NCBI RefSeq assembly: GCF_964059015.1
Contig: NZ_OZ060383.1
Location: forward strand, 1-64,000
Source: Buchnera aphidicola (Hyalopterus amygdali)
GTDB lineage: Bacteria; Pseudomonadota; Gammaproteobacteria; Enterobacterales; Enterobacteriaceae
Reading direction: 5' to 3'
DNA: 64,000 bases
The position numbers and the translations under genes were made by a program. Below are positions 50,392 through 60,223 of the stretch, one piece after another (position 1 is the first letter of the stretch; each line of letters begins with the position of its first letter). The notes beneath the pieces were generated by a model that made no database searches, had not been told where the DNA came from, and worked only from the letters and a program-made list of their open reading frames with translations.

Positions 50392-51540
50392 TTATTGACA
50401 AAATATTTTTATCAATTTTTTTATAATTTTTTTAGTTGGTTTGATAAAAGAACAATCCAGATATTCATCTGCTTGATGTGCTTGTTCGATAGAACCTGGT
50501 CCTAATATTAAAGTTGGTGCAATTTTTTTAAGAAATGGTGCTTCGCTACAATAATTAGCTGTTATTGGAACTAATTTACACGTATTCTCTATTATTTTAA
50601 TTATTTTATTTTCTTTAGGATATTCGTACGGAGGTACTGAAAAAAAAAGATTTTTTAAAAAAATGCGATTTGGCCATTTTTTTATTATTTTTTCTAACGT
50701 TTCTTGAACTAAAAATTTAATTTGTGTTAAAGTCAATCCCGGTATAGGTCGTATTTCAAAAGTTAAATTACACAATGAGCAAATTCGGTTGATCGTATTT
50801 CCTCCATTGAGAGAAGCAAAATTCATAGTAGGGTATGATATAGAAAAATCTTTATGAAAATATTTTTTTTTTAAATATTTTTTTAGTTCCATTAATTTTT
50901 TTATAATTAAATACATAATTTCAATACTATTAATACCATTATGAGGATTACTAGAATGACCTGTTCTGCCTATAACATCGATGGAATAAGAAATATGCCC
51001 CTTGTGTGCTTTTACTAATTTTAAAGATGTAGGTTCTCCGATTATTATACAATCTGGTTTGATATTTGCAGATTTAACAAAATATTTTGCTCCTGACATA
51101 TCAGTTTCTTCATTTGCCGTTGCAAGAATATAAATTGGTTTTTTAAGCATTGTCATGTTTATAGAACATAAAACATCCAATATAAAAGCAAAAAAACCTT
51201 TCATATCTACTGTACCTAGTCCATATAATTTATTATTTTTTTCGGTTATTTTGAAAGGATTATTTGTCCACGTATGTTCATCAAAATCAACAGTATCTGT
51301 ATGACCAGAAAGAAAAAGACCTCCTTTTCTATTGCCATTAAACGTAGCTAACATATTGAATTTTTTTGTATTTGGAATTTCTTGTATTTCTATTGAAAAT
51401 TTTAGTTCAGAAAAATAATTAGATAGTAAATCAACAAAATTTTTATTACTTTGATCAACTATTTTTTTTTCACTACTAATTGTGGGTATTTTAATTAACG
51501 ATCGGAAAATTTCAATAAAAGAAGGCAATTTTTTTTTCAT
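50392..51540 (-). CDS. argE: Acetylornithine deacetylase
   Basis: ArgE is the M20-family metal hydrolase that frees ornithine from N-acetylornithine. Metal-binding blocks are GHTDTVDF, GLGTVDMKGFF, NEETDMSGA and IIGEPTS. The C-terminal LGPGSIEQAHQADEYL is typical. The frame opens at a TTG (51555), but ATG 51540 aligns with the E. coli start (MKxKLPxFIEI) and gives 382 aa against 383. It is divergent from argCBGH. Confidence 0.97.
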   Translation of the reverse strand: MKKKLPSFIEIFRSLIKIPTISSEKKIVDQSNKNFVDLLSNYFSELKFSIEIQEIPNTKKFNMLATFNGNRKGGLFLSGHTDTVDFDEHTWTNNPFKITEKNNKLYGLGTVDMKGFFAFILDVLCSINMTMLKKPIYILATANEETDMSGAKYFVKSANIKPDCIIIGEPTSLKLVKAHKGHISYSIDVIGRTGHSSNPHNGINSIEIMYLIIKKLMELKKYLKKKYFHKDFSISYPTMNFASLNGGNTINRICSLCNLTFEIRPIPGLTLTQIKFLVQETLEKIIKKWPNRIFLKNLFFSVPPYEYPKENKIIKIIENTCKLVPITANYCSEAPFLKKIAPTLILGPGSIEQAHQADEYLDCSFIKPTKKIIKKLIKIFCQ

Positions 51541-51556
51541 TGAATTAAACTTCAAA
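51539..51556. promoter_or_regulatory. ARG-box-like palindrome in the argE/argC region
   Basis: The core TGAATTAAACTTCA (51541-51554) matches the E. coli ARG box core TGAATWWWWATTCA at 13 of 14 positions. Over the full 18-bp consensus I count two mismatches. It overlaps the argE start codon in the divergent argE-argC spacer. No argR lies in this window, and Buchnera genomes are generally reported to lack it, so this may be a relic or chance. Confidence 0.3.
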
Positions 51557-51681
51557 ATTATTTACAAGATATAATCTATTTTAATTATAAAAAAGAAAAG
51601 ATCAATAAAAAATTAAATATATAAAATATATCTATAATTTTTTATAGAAAAATAAATTTATTTTTTATTTAAGGTTTGTTT

Positions 51682-52686
51682 ATGTTGAATGTATTAATTG
51701 TTGGTGCCAGTGGGTATGCTGGTGCAGAAGTGGTAAATTATATCAATCGTCATATTTTTGCTAAAATAAAAAAAATTTTTGTTTCAGAAAATAGTTTAAA
51801 TGTAGGTAAATTATTTTCAGAATTACATCCAGAATATACAAATATTATAGATTTACCATTTGAAGAAATAACTCATTCAACTATAATTGATGAAAATATC
51901 GATGCGGTTTTTTTAGCTACAGATCATCATGTTAGTCATAGTTTTGTACCTTTTTTTTTATCTCTTAATTGCGTTGTATTTGATTTATCTGGTGCATATA
52001 GAGTTAAAAATGTTGATATTTATTCAAAGTATTATGGATTTTCGCACAAATATAAAAATATTTTAAAGAAATCTGTATATGGATTAGCTGAATGGAATGA
52101 AAAAAAAATTAGTAAAGCTCAGTTAATTTCAGTCCCAGGATGTTATGCAACTTGTATACAATTAGCTTTAAAACCTCTTATAGAAGCAAATATTTTATAT
52201 AAGAAATATATTCCTGTAATTAATGCAGTAAGTGGTGTAAGTGGTGCTGGTAGAAAGGCTAGTATTAATAATAGTTTTTGTGAAGTAAGTTTAAATCCTT
52301 ATAATATTTTTACTCATCGTCATACTCCTGAAATTATAGAACATTTAGGAATACCAATAATTTTTATTCCAAATTTAGGTTCTTTTGCACGCGGTATTAT
52401 TGCAACGATTACATGTAAGTTAAAATCTTGTTTAAAAATAGAAGACGTTTATAGTATATATAATCAATTTTATAAAGAAAAACCATTAATTCGAATATAT
52501 CAGAAAAATTTTCCTAGTATCAAAGCAGTTGTAAAGTTACCTTTTTGTGATATTGCTTTTGTACTTCAAGATTCATATCTTATCATCATTACAGCAGAAG
52601 ATAATCTATTAAAAGGTGCAGCTACTCAGGCAATACAATGTTTTAATATTCGTTTTGGATTTTCGCAAATTGAATCAATTATTTAA
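51682..52686 (+). CDS. argC: N-acetyl-gamma-glutamyl-phosphate reductase
   Basis: ArgC is the NADP-dependent reductase of arginine synthesis (third step). The dinucleotide motif is [12 protein letters not shown], the catalytic cysteine is in SVPGCYAT, and the substrate loop is HRHTPEI. A TTG at 51676 is in frame, but ATG 51682 with AAGG at 51671-51674 gives 334 aa, identical to E. coli. It is the first gene of argC-argB-argG-argH. Confidence 0.97.
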   Translation: MLNVLIVGASGYAGAEVVNYINRHIFAKIKKIFVSENSLNVGKLFSELHPEYTNIIDLPFEEITHSTIIDENIDAVFLATDHHVSHSFVPFFLSLNCVVFDLSGAYRVKNVDIYSKYYGFSHKYKNILKKSVYGLAEWNEKKISKAQLISVPGCYATCIQLALKPLIEANILYKKYIPVINAVSGVSGAGRKASINNSFCEVSLNPYNIFTHRHTPEIIEHLGIPIIFIPNLGSFARGIIATITCKLKSCLKIEDVYSIYNQFYKEKPLIRIYQKNFPSIKAVVKLPFCDIAFVLQDSYLIIITAEDNLLKGAATQAIQCFNIRFGFSQIESII

Positions 52687-52704
52687 TTAATGAGGTATTT
52701 TTTT

Positions 52705-53481
52705 ATGATGAATCCCTTAGTTCTTAAATTAGGTGGAGTTCTTTTAGAAAGTCATGATGCAATGAAACGTTTATTTCAAGCACTTCTTAATTATCAAAAA
52801 TACAATAAACGATATATTTTAATAATTCATGGAGGAGGAAGATTGATAGATGACTTAATGAAAAAGTTATCATTTCCTATTGAAAAAAAAAACGGTTTGC
52901 GAGTTACTCGTGCTGAGCACATTAATTTTGTTACAGGAGCATTAGCTGGAACGGCTAATAAAATTTTACTTTCATGGGCATTAAAATATAAAATAAATGC
53001 TGTTGGTTTATGTTTATCAGATGGAAAAAGTATAAATGTAGAAAAATTAGGTGAAGATTTAGGACATGTAGGAATAGTTAAACCAGGTTCTCCTATTTTT
53101 TTGAGACGATTATGTAAAGAAGGTATTGTGCCCATTATTAGTTCTATTGGTATTACAGAAGATGGACTGTTAATGAATGTTAATGCCGATTTATCAGCAA
53201 TGGCTTTAGCTGCTACTTTATCAGCTAACTTAATTTTATTATCTGATATTAGTTCAATATTAGATGGTAAAGGTCAAAGGATTGCTGAAATTAATAATGT
53301 TCAAGCTAAAAAATTAATTTCTCAGGGTATTATTACTAATGGTATGATTGTTAAAGTAAATGCAGCTTTAGAAGCTTCACGTATTTTAAAGTGTCCTGTG
53401 GATATTGCTAGTTGGCAAAATACAGATAAACTAAAATTGTTATTTGATGGTATAAATATTGGAACAAGAGTTATAGCATAG
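52705..53481 (+). CDS. argB: Acetylglutamate kinase
   Basis: ArgB phosphorylates N-acetylglutamate (second step). Nucleotide-binding blocks are [10 protein letters not shown] and [12 protein letters not shown], and the N-acetylglutamate site is [16 protein letters not shown] 52690 is in frame, but TGAGG (52691-52695) sits just upstream of the ATG at 52705, which aligns with the E. coli MMNPL start and gives 258 aa. The spacing to argC is 18 bases. Confidence 0.97.
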   Translation: MMNPLVLKLGGVLLESHDAMKRLFQALLNYQKYNKRYILIIHGGGRLIDDLMKKLSFPIEKKNGLRVTRAEHINFVTGALAGTANKILLSWALKYKINAVGLCLSDGKSINVEKLGEDLGHVGIVKPGSPIFLRRLCKEGIVPIISSIGITEDGLLMNVNADLSAMALAATLSANLILLSDISSILDGKGQRIAEINNVQAKKLISQGIITNGMIVKVNAALEASRILKCPVDIASWQNTDKLKLLFDGINIGTRVIA

Positions 53482-53509
53482 TTTAATTACAATTTATAAG
53501 AGAATATAT

Positions 53510-54712
53510 ATGAATAATAAAAAAGTTGTTTTGGCATATTCAGGTGGGTTAGATACTTCAGCAATTATTCCATGGTTAAAAGAAAACTATAGTCTTGATG
53601 TTATTGCTTTTGTCGCGGATATCGGTCAATCAAAAGAAGATTTATATGGAATAGAAAAAAAAGCATTACAATCTGGTGCAATTCAATGTCATATAATTGA
53701 TTTAAAAGAGGAATTTATAAAAAATTACGTATATCCAGTGTTAAAAACTGGTGCTTTATATGAAGGTTCTTATTTATTAGGAACGGCAATGGCAAGACCT
53801 ATTATTGCTAAAATGCAAGTCGAATTTGCTTTAAGCATTGGAGCTGATTTTTTATGTCATGGTGCAACTGGAAAAGGTAATGATCAAGTACGTTTTGAAA
53901 TAGCTTATGCAGCATTGGCACCTCATATGAAAATCATTGCTCCATGGCGTGAATGGAATCTTAATTCACGAGAATCGTTATTAAAATATTTAAAAAAAAG
54001 AAATATTCCAACTTCAGCTAGTTTAAAAAAAATTTATAGTAAAGATGAAAATGCTTGGCATATTTCTACAGAAGGTGGTTTACTTGAAAATCTTTGGAAT
54101 GCACCAAACAAAGATTGCTGGAATTGGACAGTAGAACCAGAAAAAGCCCCAGAATCGCCAGAATATATTTCTTTAAGAATAATAAAGAGTTCTGTAGTAG
54201 CTGTAAACAATGAAAATTTAAGTCCTTTAAAATGTTTAGAAAAATTAAATAAGATAGGTTCTAAACATGCTATTGGAAGAATAGATATTGTTGAAAATAG
54301 GTTAATTGGTATTAAATCTAGAGGTTGTTACGAAACGCCCGGAGGTACTATTATGAATGTAGCAATTCGGTCAATCGAACAATTAGTTTTTGATAGAGAA
54401 AGTTTTCAATGGAGAGAAAAAATTGGTTTAGAGATGTCTATGGTTGTTTATGATGGTCGTTGGTTTACTCCTATACGTGAATCTTTGCAATCTGCTGCAG
54501 ATTCTTTATCTTCTGAAGTTAATGGTGAGGTTATTTTAAAACTATATAAAGGCAGTGTAGTTGCAGTACAAAAAAAATCACCAAATTCTTTATATTCTGA
54601 AGAATATGCAACTTTTAATGGAGATGAAGTTTATAAACATTCTGATGCCGAGGGTTTTATTCGTCTTTTTTCTCTTTCTTCTAGAATACGTGGAAAAAAA
54701 AAGATAAAATAA
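53510..54712 (+). CDS. argG: Argininosuccinate synthase (short, type 1)
   Basis: ArgG joins citrulline and aspartate using ATP. The PP-loop is [12 protein letters not shown], and the citrulline/aspartate-binding region is [15 protein letters not shown]. At 400 aa it belongs to the short type of ArgG rather than the 447-aa E. coli type. Unlike E. coli, where argG stands alone, it lies inside the arg cluster, as in Vibrio and Yersinia relatives, so this probably reflects the ancestral arrangement. Confidence 0.96.
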   Translation: MNNKKVVLAYSGGLDTSAIIPWLKENYSLDVIAFVADIGQSKEDLYGIEKKALQSGAIQCHIIDLKEEFIKNYVYPVLKTGALYEGSYLLGTAMARPIIAKMQVEFALSIGADFLCHGATGKGNDQVRFEIAYAALAPHMKIIAPWREWNLNSRESLLKYLKKRNIPTSASLKKIYSKDENAWHISTEGGLLENLWNAPNKDCWNWTVEPEKAPESPEYISLRIIKSSVVAVNNENLSPLKCLEKLNKIGSKHAIGRIDIVENRLIGIKSRGCYETPGGTIMNVAIRSIEQLVFDRESFQWREKIGLEMSMVVYDGRWFTPIRESLQSAADSLSSEVNGEVILKLYKGSVVAVQKKSPNSLYSEEYATFNGDEVYKHSDAEGFIRLFSLSSRIRGKKKIK

Positions 54713-54768
54713 AAAAATATAAATATTTTTCATATTAATTAATTTTAAATTTTATAGAGAAAAAATAT

Positions 54769-56148
54769 ATGTCACTTTGGGGTGGAAGATTCTTGAATGA
54801 ATCTAATAAAATATTCAAAAAATTCAATTCTTCTTTAACTTTTGATTATCTTTTAGCAGAAGAAGATATATTTGCATCTATTTCTTGGTCTCATGCTCTT
54901 GTAGAAGTTGGAGTTCTCACTTTAGAAGAACAAAAAAAAATAGAATCTGCATTAATTTTTTTGAAAAAAGAAATTTTTAATAATCCAAAAAAAATTCTTG
55001 AAAGTAATTATGAAGATATTCATAGTTGGATAGAATCTAATCTTATTAAAAAAATAGGAGAATTAGGTAAAAAATTACACACTGGACGTAGTCGAAATGA
55101 CCAAATTACAACTGATTTAAAATTATGGTGTAAAAGAAAAGTTAATTTTTTATTAGAAAGTATTATTCTTTTACAAAAAACTTTTGTTTTTGTTGCCGAA
55201 GAAAATTACGATATTATAATGCCAGGATATACTCATTTACAGCGCGCTCAGCCAATTACATTTGCTTACTGGTGTATGGCTTATATAGAAATGTTAAAAC
55301 GTGATGAAAGTCGATTAAAAGACATTTTAGTAAGATTAAATATTAGTCCACTGGGATCAGGAGCTTTATCTGGAACAGCATGGAATATTGATCGAACTAA
55401 ACTTGCTATATCTATGGGGTTTGATTCTGCGACTAATAATGCATTAGATAGCGTTTCTGATAGAGATTATGTAATAGAATTATTATCTGCTTCTTCAATT
55501 AGTATGACACATCTATCTCGATTTTCTGAAGATTTAATTTTTTTTAATTCAAGCGAAGCTAATTTTATCGAATTATCTGATTCTATTACATCTGGATCAT
55601 CTTTAATGCCTCAAAAAAAAAACCCCGATGCATTAGAAATTATACGTTCTAAATGCGGTCGTGTTCATGGAGCTTTGATGTCTATTTTAGTTGTTTTAAA
55701 ATCTCTTCCTTTATCCTATAATAAAGATATGCAAGAAGATAAAGAAGGTCTGTTTGATTCTTTAAAAACTTGGCATGATTCTTTATCTATAGCAAATTTA
55801 GTTTTAAAAAATGTGAAATTAAATCCTGTATCTTGTCGTAAAGCTGCAGAGCAAGGATATGCTAACGCGACAGAAATTGCTGACTATTTAGTAAAAAAAG
55901 GTGTTACTTTTCGTGAAGCACATCATATATCTGGTCAATTAGTACTTCGAGCTATTAATGAAAAAAAATCTTTAAATGATTTAGATCTATCTACATTTAA
56001 AATGTATAGTGATCTTATTGAAAATGATATATATAAAGAAATAACTTTAGAAGCATGTCTTGAAAAACGTGGATCTCAAGGTGGAGTGTCTTTTCAAGAA
56101 GTACGTAAACAAATTAATAAAGAAAAAGAAAGATTGAATATTTTATAA
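54769..56148 (+). CDS. argH: Argininosuccinate lyase
   Basis: ArgH splits argininosuccinate into arginine and fumarate. The family signature [12 protein letters not shown] is intact, as are [10 protein letters not shown] and the histidine-containing YTHLQRAQP. It has 459 aa against 457. It is the last gene of argCBGH. Carbamoyl-phosphate and ornithine transcarbamoylase genes are not in this window. Confidence 0.98.
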   Translation: MSLWGGRFLNESNKIFKKFNSSLTFDYLLAEEDIFASISWSHALVEVGVLTLEEQKKIESALIFLKKEIFNNPKKILESNYEDIHSWIESNLIKKIGELGKKLHTGRSRNDQITTDLKLWCKRKVNFLLESIILLQKTFVFVAEENYDIIMPGYTHLQRAQPITFAYWCMAYIEMLKRDESRLKDILVRLNISPLGSGALSGTAWNIDRTKLAISMGFDSATNNALDSVSDRDYVIELLSASSISMTHLSRFSEDLIFFNSSEANFIELSDSITSGSSLMPQKKNPDALEIIRSKCGRVHGALMSILVVLKSLPLSYNKDMQEDKEGLFDSLKTWHDSLSIANLVLKNVKLNPVSCRKAAEQGYANATEIADYLVKKGVTFREAHHISGQLVLRAINEKKSLNDLDLSTFKMYSDLIENDIYKEITLEACLEKRGSQGGVSFQEVRKQINKEKERLNIL

Positions 56149-56270
56149 AAAAATTTATTGCTAATCAAAATGCTATTTAATTTTTAAAATTTTAAGAATG
56201 TACTAAAATTTTTTAATATTAAAAATAAATTTTTTGAAGCATCTGCAAAAAAATATAGGATATTTATTGT

Positions 56271-56708
56271 ATGCAAGATATATTATTTTTTATTTCTAAT
56301 CATTTAGTACTTAGTATTATATGGTTATTTTCTCTTTTTTTAATAATTTTTTTTAGTACTAGAAATTTATATTCAAAATCTAAAATCATTAATAACTTTG
56401 ATGCAATAAAATTAATAAATAAAAAAAAAGCTATTATTATTGATACACGTTCTTTTGAATTATATAGTTCAGGACATATTGTCAATGCAATTAATATTCC
56501 TATTAAAGATATTAGTTTAACAAATATAAACAAGTTAAAGTTGTCTAAATCTCTTCCTATTATTCTTATAGTAGATTCATTAACTCATCACAATAAATGT
56601 ATTAAAGAATTTATTCGAAGTGGATTAGATAAAATTTATCTTTTAAAAGACGGTATGGATTCTTGGGAAAAAGAAAGATTACCTATTATTGTCAATAAAA
56701 AAAAATAA
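56271..56708 (+). CDS. yibN: YibN, membrane-anchored rhodanese-like protein
   Basis: It has an N-terminal transmembrane helix (about residues 10-28) followed by a rhodanese fold (AIIIDTRSFELYSSGHIVNAINIP). The usual active-site cysteine position carries aspartate (ILIVDSLTHH), as I recall it does in E. coli YibN, so sulfurtransferase activity is doubtful. It has 145 aa against 143. The order yibN-secB-cysE follows E. coli minus grxC and gpsA. Its function is unknown; a link to protein export has been suggested from context. Confidence 0.9.
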   Translation: MQDILFFISNHLVLSIIWLFSLFLIIFFSTRNLYSKSKIINNFDAIKLINKKKAIIIDTRSFELYSSGHIVNAINIPIKDISLTNINKLKLSKSLPIILIVDSLTHHNKCIKEFIRSGLDKIYLLKDGMDSWEKERLPIIVNKKK

Positions 56709-56782
56709 TATTTTTAAGAAAAATAAAAAAATATTTTTTTAAGATCTAAATTATAAATTTAATTCATTTAAATGGATAATAT

Positions 56783-57247
56783 ATGTCAGAAAAAAAATTA
56801 AAAGAAAAATCTTTTGAAATTAAAAGAATTTATATAAAAGATGCTTCTTTTGAAGCTCCAAACACTCCTAATATTTTTCATAAAAAATGGGATCCAATTA
56901 TAAAATTTAATTTAAATATAACTTCTAATAAATTAAAATCAAATATTTTTGAAACTGTTTTACAGGTACGAGTAATAGTTAAAAGTGAAGAAAATTTATT
57001 TTTTTTATGTGATGTACATCAAGCAGGTGTTTTTTTGATTTCTTATTTTAATGAAAAAGAATTAAGACATTGTTTGGGTTCTTATTGTCCTAATATTTTA
57101 TTTCCTTATGCTAGAACATGTATATCAAGTTTAGTATCCTATGGTAGTTTTCCGCAGTTAAATCTTACTCCTATTAATTTTGATGATATTTTTTATAAAA
57201 ATTTAAAATCTGAAAGTAATATTTTTAATAAAGAAGAAAATTGTTAA
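56783..57247 (+). CDS. secB: SecB, protein-export chaperone
   Basis: SecB is the tetrameric chaperone that holds preproteins unfolded and hands them to SecA. Conserved segments are IKDASFEAPNTPNIF, LRHCLGSYCPNILFPYAR and GSFPQLNLTPINFD. It has 154 aa against 155. The C-terminal tail, which binds SecA in E. coli, is shortened and diverged. Confidence 0.96.
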   Translation: MSEKKLKEKSFEIKRIYIKDASFEAPNTPNIFHKKWDPIIKFNLNITSNKLKSNIFETVLQVRVIVKSEENLFFLCDVHQAGVFLISYFNEKELRHCLGSYCPNILFPYARTCISSLVSYGSFPQLNLTPINFDDIFYKNLKSESNIFNKEENC

Positions 57248-57305
57248 TAAATATTAGTGTTATACATAAAATAATTTAATTGATATGTTTTTTTAAGGAG
57301 GAATT

Positions 57306-58136
57306 GTGGTTTCTTTAAAAAATTTGAAATTATGGAATAAGATACAAGGCGAAGCTCGACTTTTATTTAAAAAGGAACCAATTCTATCAAAATTATATGA
57401 AAAAAGTATATTAAACCATGATAAATTAAGTCATTCTTTAAGTTATATATTATCTACTAAATTATCAACATCAATTATATCTTCAAAAAAATTATTTAAT
57501 TGTTTTAGTGAAATATATTCAAAAAATATTTTTATAATTAATTCTGTAGTTAAAGATTTAAAAGCAATATTAGAACGTGATCCGGTTGTAAATAATTATA
57601 TAACTCCGCTTTTGTATTTTAAAGGATTTCATGCTCTAGAATCTCATAGATTAAGTAATTATCTTTGGAAGAAAAAAAAATATGAATTATCTACATATCT
57701 CCAAAGTAGAATATCTACTGTATTTTCAGTAGATATTCATCCTCGTGCTTATATTGGTTCTGGAATTGTCTTTGATCATGCACATGGTATTGTTATCGGA
57801 GAAGGTGCAATTATAGAAGATGATGTATCAATTTTTCATTCAGTAACATTAGGAGCAACAGGTAAAAATACTAGTATCAATAGACATCCAATAATTAGAA
57901 AGCAAGTTGTTATAGGTGCTGGAGCAAAAATATTAGGAAACATTGAAGTTGGTCAAGGAGTTAAAATAGGTGCTGGCTCAATAGTCTTAAAGAATGTTCC
58001 TCCATTTGTTACAGTCGCTGGTATTCCTGCGAAAATTATTAAAAATGTAAATATTTGTAAAAATTTTTCCTTTGAAAAAAATAAAAATAATTCAATGCAT
58101 TATACAAAATTTTTACAATATGGAGACGGTATATAA
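57306..58136 (+). CDS. cysE: Serine O-acetyltransferase
   Basis: CysE makes O-acetylserine for cysteine synthesis. A left-handed beta-helix with hexad repeats follows the helical N-terminal domain. Catalytic residues lie in VDIHPRA and DHAHGIVIGEGA. It has 276 aa against 273. The start is GTG at 57306, four bases after a full AAGGAGG, the best ribosome site I see in the window. gpsA, which lies between secB and cysE in E. coli, is absent. Confidence 0.97.
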   Translation: MVSLKNLKLWNKIQGEARLLFKKEPILSKLYEKSILNHDKLSHSLSYILSTKLSTSIISSKKLFNCFSEIYSKNIFIINSVVKDLKAILERDPVVNNYITPLLYFKGFHALESHRLSNYLWKKKKYELSTYLQSRISTVFSVDIHPRAYIGSGIVFDHAHGIVIGEGAIIEDDVSIFHSVTLGATGKNTSINRHPIIRKQVVIGAGAKILGNIEVGQGVKIGAGSIVLKNVPPFVTVAGIPAKIIKNVNICKNFSFEKNKNNSMHYTKFLQYGDGI

Positions 58137-58139
58137 TTT

Positions 58140-58225
58140 ATACAATTAAAACTTCTTTTTTTATTAAAACTGAAATTTATATTTTACGATTTTATCGTGT
58201 ATAGTACAGAAGTTTTATTTTGTAT
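58140..58225. terminator. Long stem-loop between convergent cysE and rpoD
   Basis: The segment 58140-58156 pairs with 58208-58225 (AAAACTTCT with AGAAGTTTT at the core, then TACAA with TTGTA, one bulge). The large loop holds a small hairpin (ACGAT/ATCGT, 58186-58198). It is placed where both transcripts end and is probably a two-way terminator. Confidence 0.5.
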
Positions 58226-58246
58226 AAAAATACATTTAATTTTAAT

Positions 58247-60136
58247 TTAATCATCTAAAAAACTACGTAACACTTCTGATCGACTAGGGTGACGAAGTTT
58301 TCTTAATGCTTTTGCTTCTATTTGTCTTATTCTTTCACGAGTAACATCAAATTGTTTTCCTACTTCTTCTAAAGTATGATCAGTATTCATATCAATCCCA
58401 AAACGCATACGAAGTACTTTTGCTTCACGAGCTGTTAGACCTGATAAAACATTATGTGTAGCTGATCTTAAACTTTCCGATGTAGCTGAGTCTAGTGGCA
58501 ATTCTAGTGTTGTGTCTTCTATAAAATCACCTAAATGAGAATCATCATCGTCTCCAATGGGTGTTTCCATAGATATTGGTTCCTTTGCTATTTTTAATAC
58601 TTTTCGAATTTTATCTTCAGGAATCATCATTTTTTCAGAAAGTTCTTCTGGAGTAGGTTCTCGACCTATTTCTTGAAGCATTTGTCTAGAAATTCTATTT
58701 AACTTATTAATAGTTTCGATCATATGTACGGGTATTCGAATAGTTCTTGCTTGATCGGCAATAGAACGAGTAATGGCTTGTCTTATCCACCATGTGGCAT
58801 AAGTTGAAAATTTATAACCTCGACGATATTCAAATTTATCTACTGCTTTCATCAATCCAATGTTACCTTCTTGAATTAAGTCTAAAAATTGTAATCCTCT
58901 ATTAGTATATTTTTTAGCAATAGAAATAACTAATCTTAAATTAGCTTCCACCATTTCTTTTTTTGCTCTTTTAGCTTTTGCTTCTCCAATAGACATTCGT
59001 TTATTAATATCTTTAACTTGTTCAATTGTTAAACCTGTTTCTTTTTCTATTTGAATTAATTTGTCTATACTAAAAAAAACTTCTTCTTTAATATATTCTA
59101 ATTTATTAGACCACGTTTGATTTGAATCCTGTTCCTTTCTAAACCAATTTTTATCAGTTTCTCTTCCTAGAAAAATTTTGAAAAAATTTTTCTTCGGCAT
59201 TTTGCATTTTTCAATACATAATTTCATAATAGTTTTTTCTTGTTTTTTAACTCTATTCATCATGTTACGCATATTATTCACTAAATGATCAAATTGTTTT
59301 GGGACTAATCTAAATTGTTTAAATATTTCTGAAAGGTGATAAATTTCTAATAGTGAATCTTTATGATTTCTATTCTTTTCTTTAATCGTATTACTTGTAC
59401 TAGTATACTGTTTTCGTAATTCTTTAAACTTTTCGTTTGCTAATTCTGGATCAATGCTATTTTCATCGTCGTTCTCATCGTCGTTCTCATCGTCGTTCTC
59501 ATCGTCGTTCTCATCGTCGTTCTCATCGTCGTTCTCATCGTCGTTATTATGAGTGTTGGGAACTTCATCTAAAATTTCAGAATTGATATGAATCGTTGAG
59601 GGATGAGAAAAAATTTCTTCATTATTTGGATCGACAAAGCCAGTTATTATATCTGATAATCTTATTTGACCAGTTTTAATTCGATCATATTGCTCAAGAA
59701 GATAACTAATAGCTTCTGGATATTCTGATACGGAAGATTGAACTTGATTAATTCCTTCTTCAATGCGTTTAGCTATATCAATTTCACCTTCTCTTGTAAG
59801 TAATTCGACAGTTCCCATTTCTCGCATATACATACGAACAGGATCAGTGGTTCTGCCAAATTCAGATTCTACATTAGATAAAACTTGTGTAGCTGCTTCA
59901 ACTGCATCTTCATCTGTATCTGTATTTATTTCGTTTAAAATTAAATCATCTGCATCAGGTGCTTCTTCTACAACTTGAATTCCCATATCGTTAATCATCT
60001 GAATAATGTCATCAATTTGTTCAGAGTCAATAATTTCTTCTGGCAAATGATCATTAATTTCAGAATAGGTTAAATACCCTTGCTCCTTACCATGTGTCAC
60101 AAGGAGCTTAAGTTGTGACTTTGGGTTTTTCTCCAT
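58247..60136 (-). CDS. rpoD: RNA polymerase housekeeping sigma factor RpoD (sigma-70)
   Basis: Sigma-70 directs RNA polymerase to most promoters. Region 1.1 is followed by 1.2/2 start [14 protein letters not shown], then the non-conserved acidic region. After it come region 2 ([35 protein letters not shown]), region 3 and the region 4 helix-turn-helix ([20 protein letters not shown]), all nearly identical to E. coli. It has 629 aa against 613. The excess is an exact DDEN repeat at residues 199-226, in the region where E. coli has an irregular Asp/Glu run. It is the last gene of rpsU-dnaG-rpoD. Confidence 0.98.
   Translation of the reverse strand: MEKNPKSQLKLLVTHGKEQGYLTYSEINDHLPEEIIDSEQIDDIIQMINDMGIQVVEEAPDADDLILNEINTDTDEDAVEAATQVLSNVESEFGRTTDPVRMYMREMGTVELLTREGEIDIAKRIEEGINQVQSSVSEYPEAISYLLEQYDRIKTGQIRLSDIITGFVDPNNEEIFSHPSTIHINSEILDEVPNTHNNDDENDDENDDENDDENDDENDDENDDENSIDPELANEKFKELRKQYTSTSNTIKEKNRNHKDSLLEIYHLSEIFKQFRLVPKQFDHLVNNMRNMMNRVKKQEKTIMKLCIEKCKMPKKNFFKIFLGRETDKNWFRKEQDSNQTWSNKLEYIKEEVFFSIDKLIQIEKETGLTIEQVKDINKRMSIGEAKAKRAKKEMVEANLRLVISIAKKYTNRGLQFLDLIQEGNIGLMKAVDKFEYRRGYKFSTYATWWIRQAITRSIADQARTIRIPVHMIETINKLNRISRQMLQEIGREPTPEELSEKMMIPEDKIRKVLKIAKEPISMETPIGDDDDSHLGDFIEDTTLELPLDSATSESLRSATHNVLSGLTAREAKVLRMRFGIDMNTDHTLEEVGKQFDVTRERIRQIEAKALRKLRHPSRSEVLRSFLDD
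59463..59546 (-). repeat. 12-bp tandem repeat, seven copies, in rpoD
   Basis: The unit TCATCGTCGTTC (plus strand) recurs seven times head to tail starting at 59463, 59475 and so on; the last copy ends with A instead of C. Six copies are identical. On the coding strand each unit gives Asp-Asp-Glu-Asn. The unit is half G+C, in sharp contrast to its surroundings, and keeps frame whatever the copy number. Confidence 0.95.
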
Positions 60137-60223
60137 ATGAAAACATCCAAATTTTATTAAAAATAATGAATATTAATTGACTTGTTAGTCAATAATGAAT
60201 AAAAATTAATTTTTTATATGAAA

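Noticed and set aside
59463..59546. Possible CRISPR-like array
   Set aside because: The 12-bp units abut without spacers and are in frame in rpoD, so this is a coding minisatellite.
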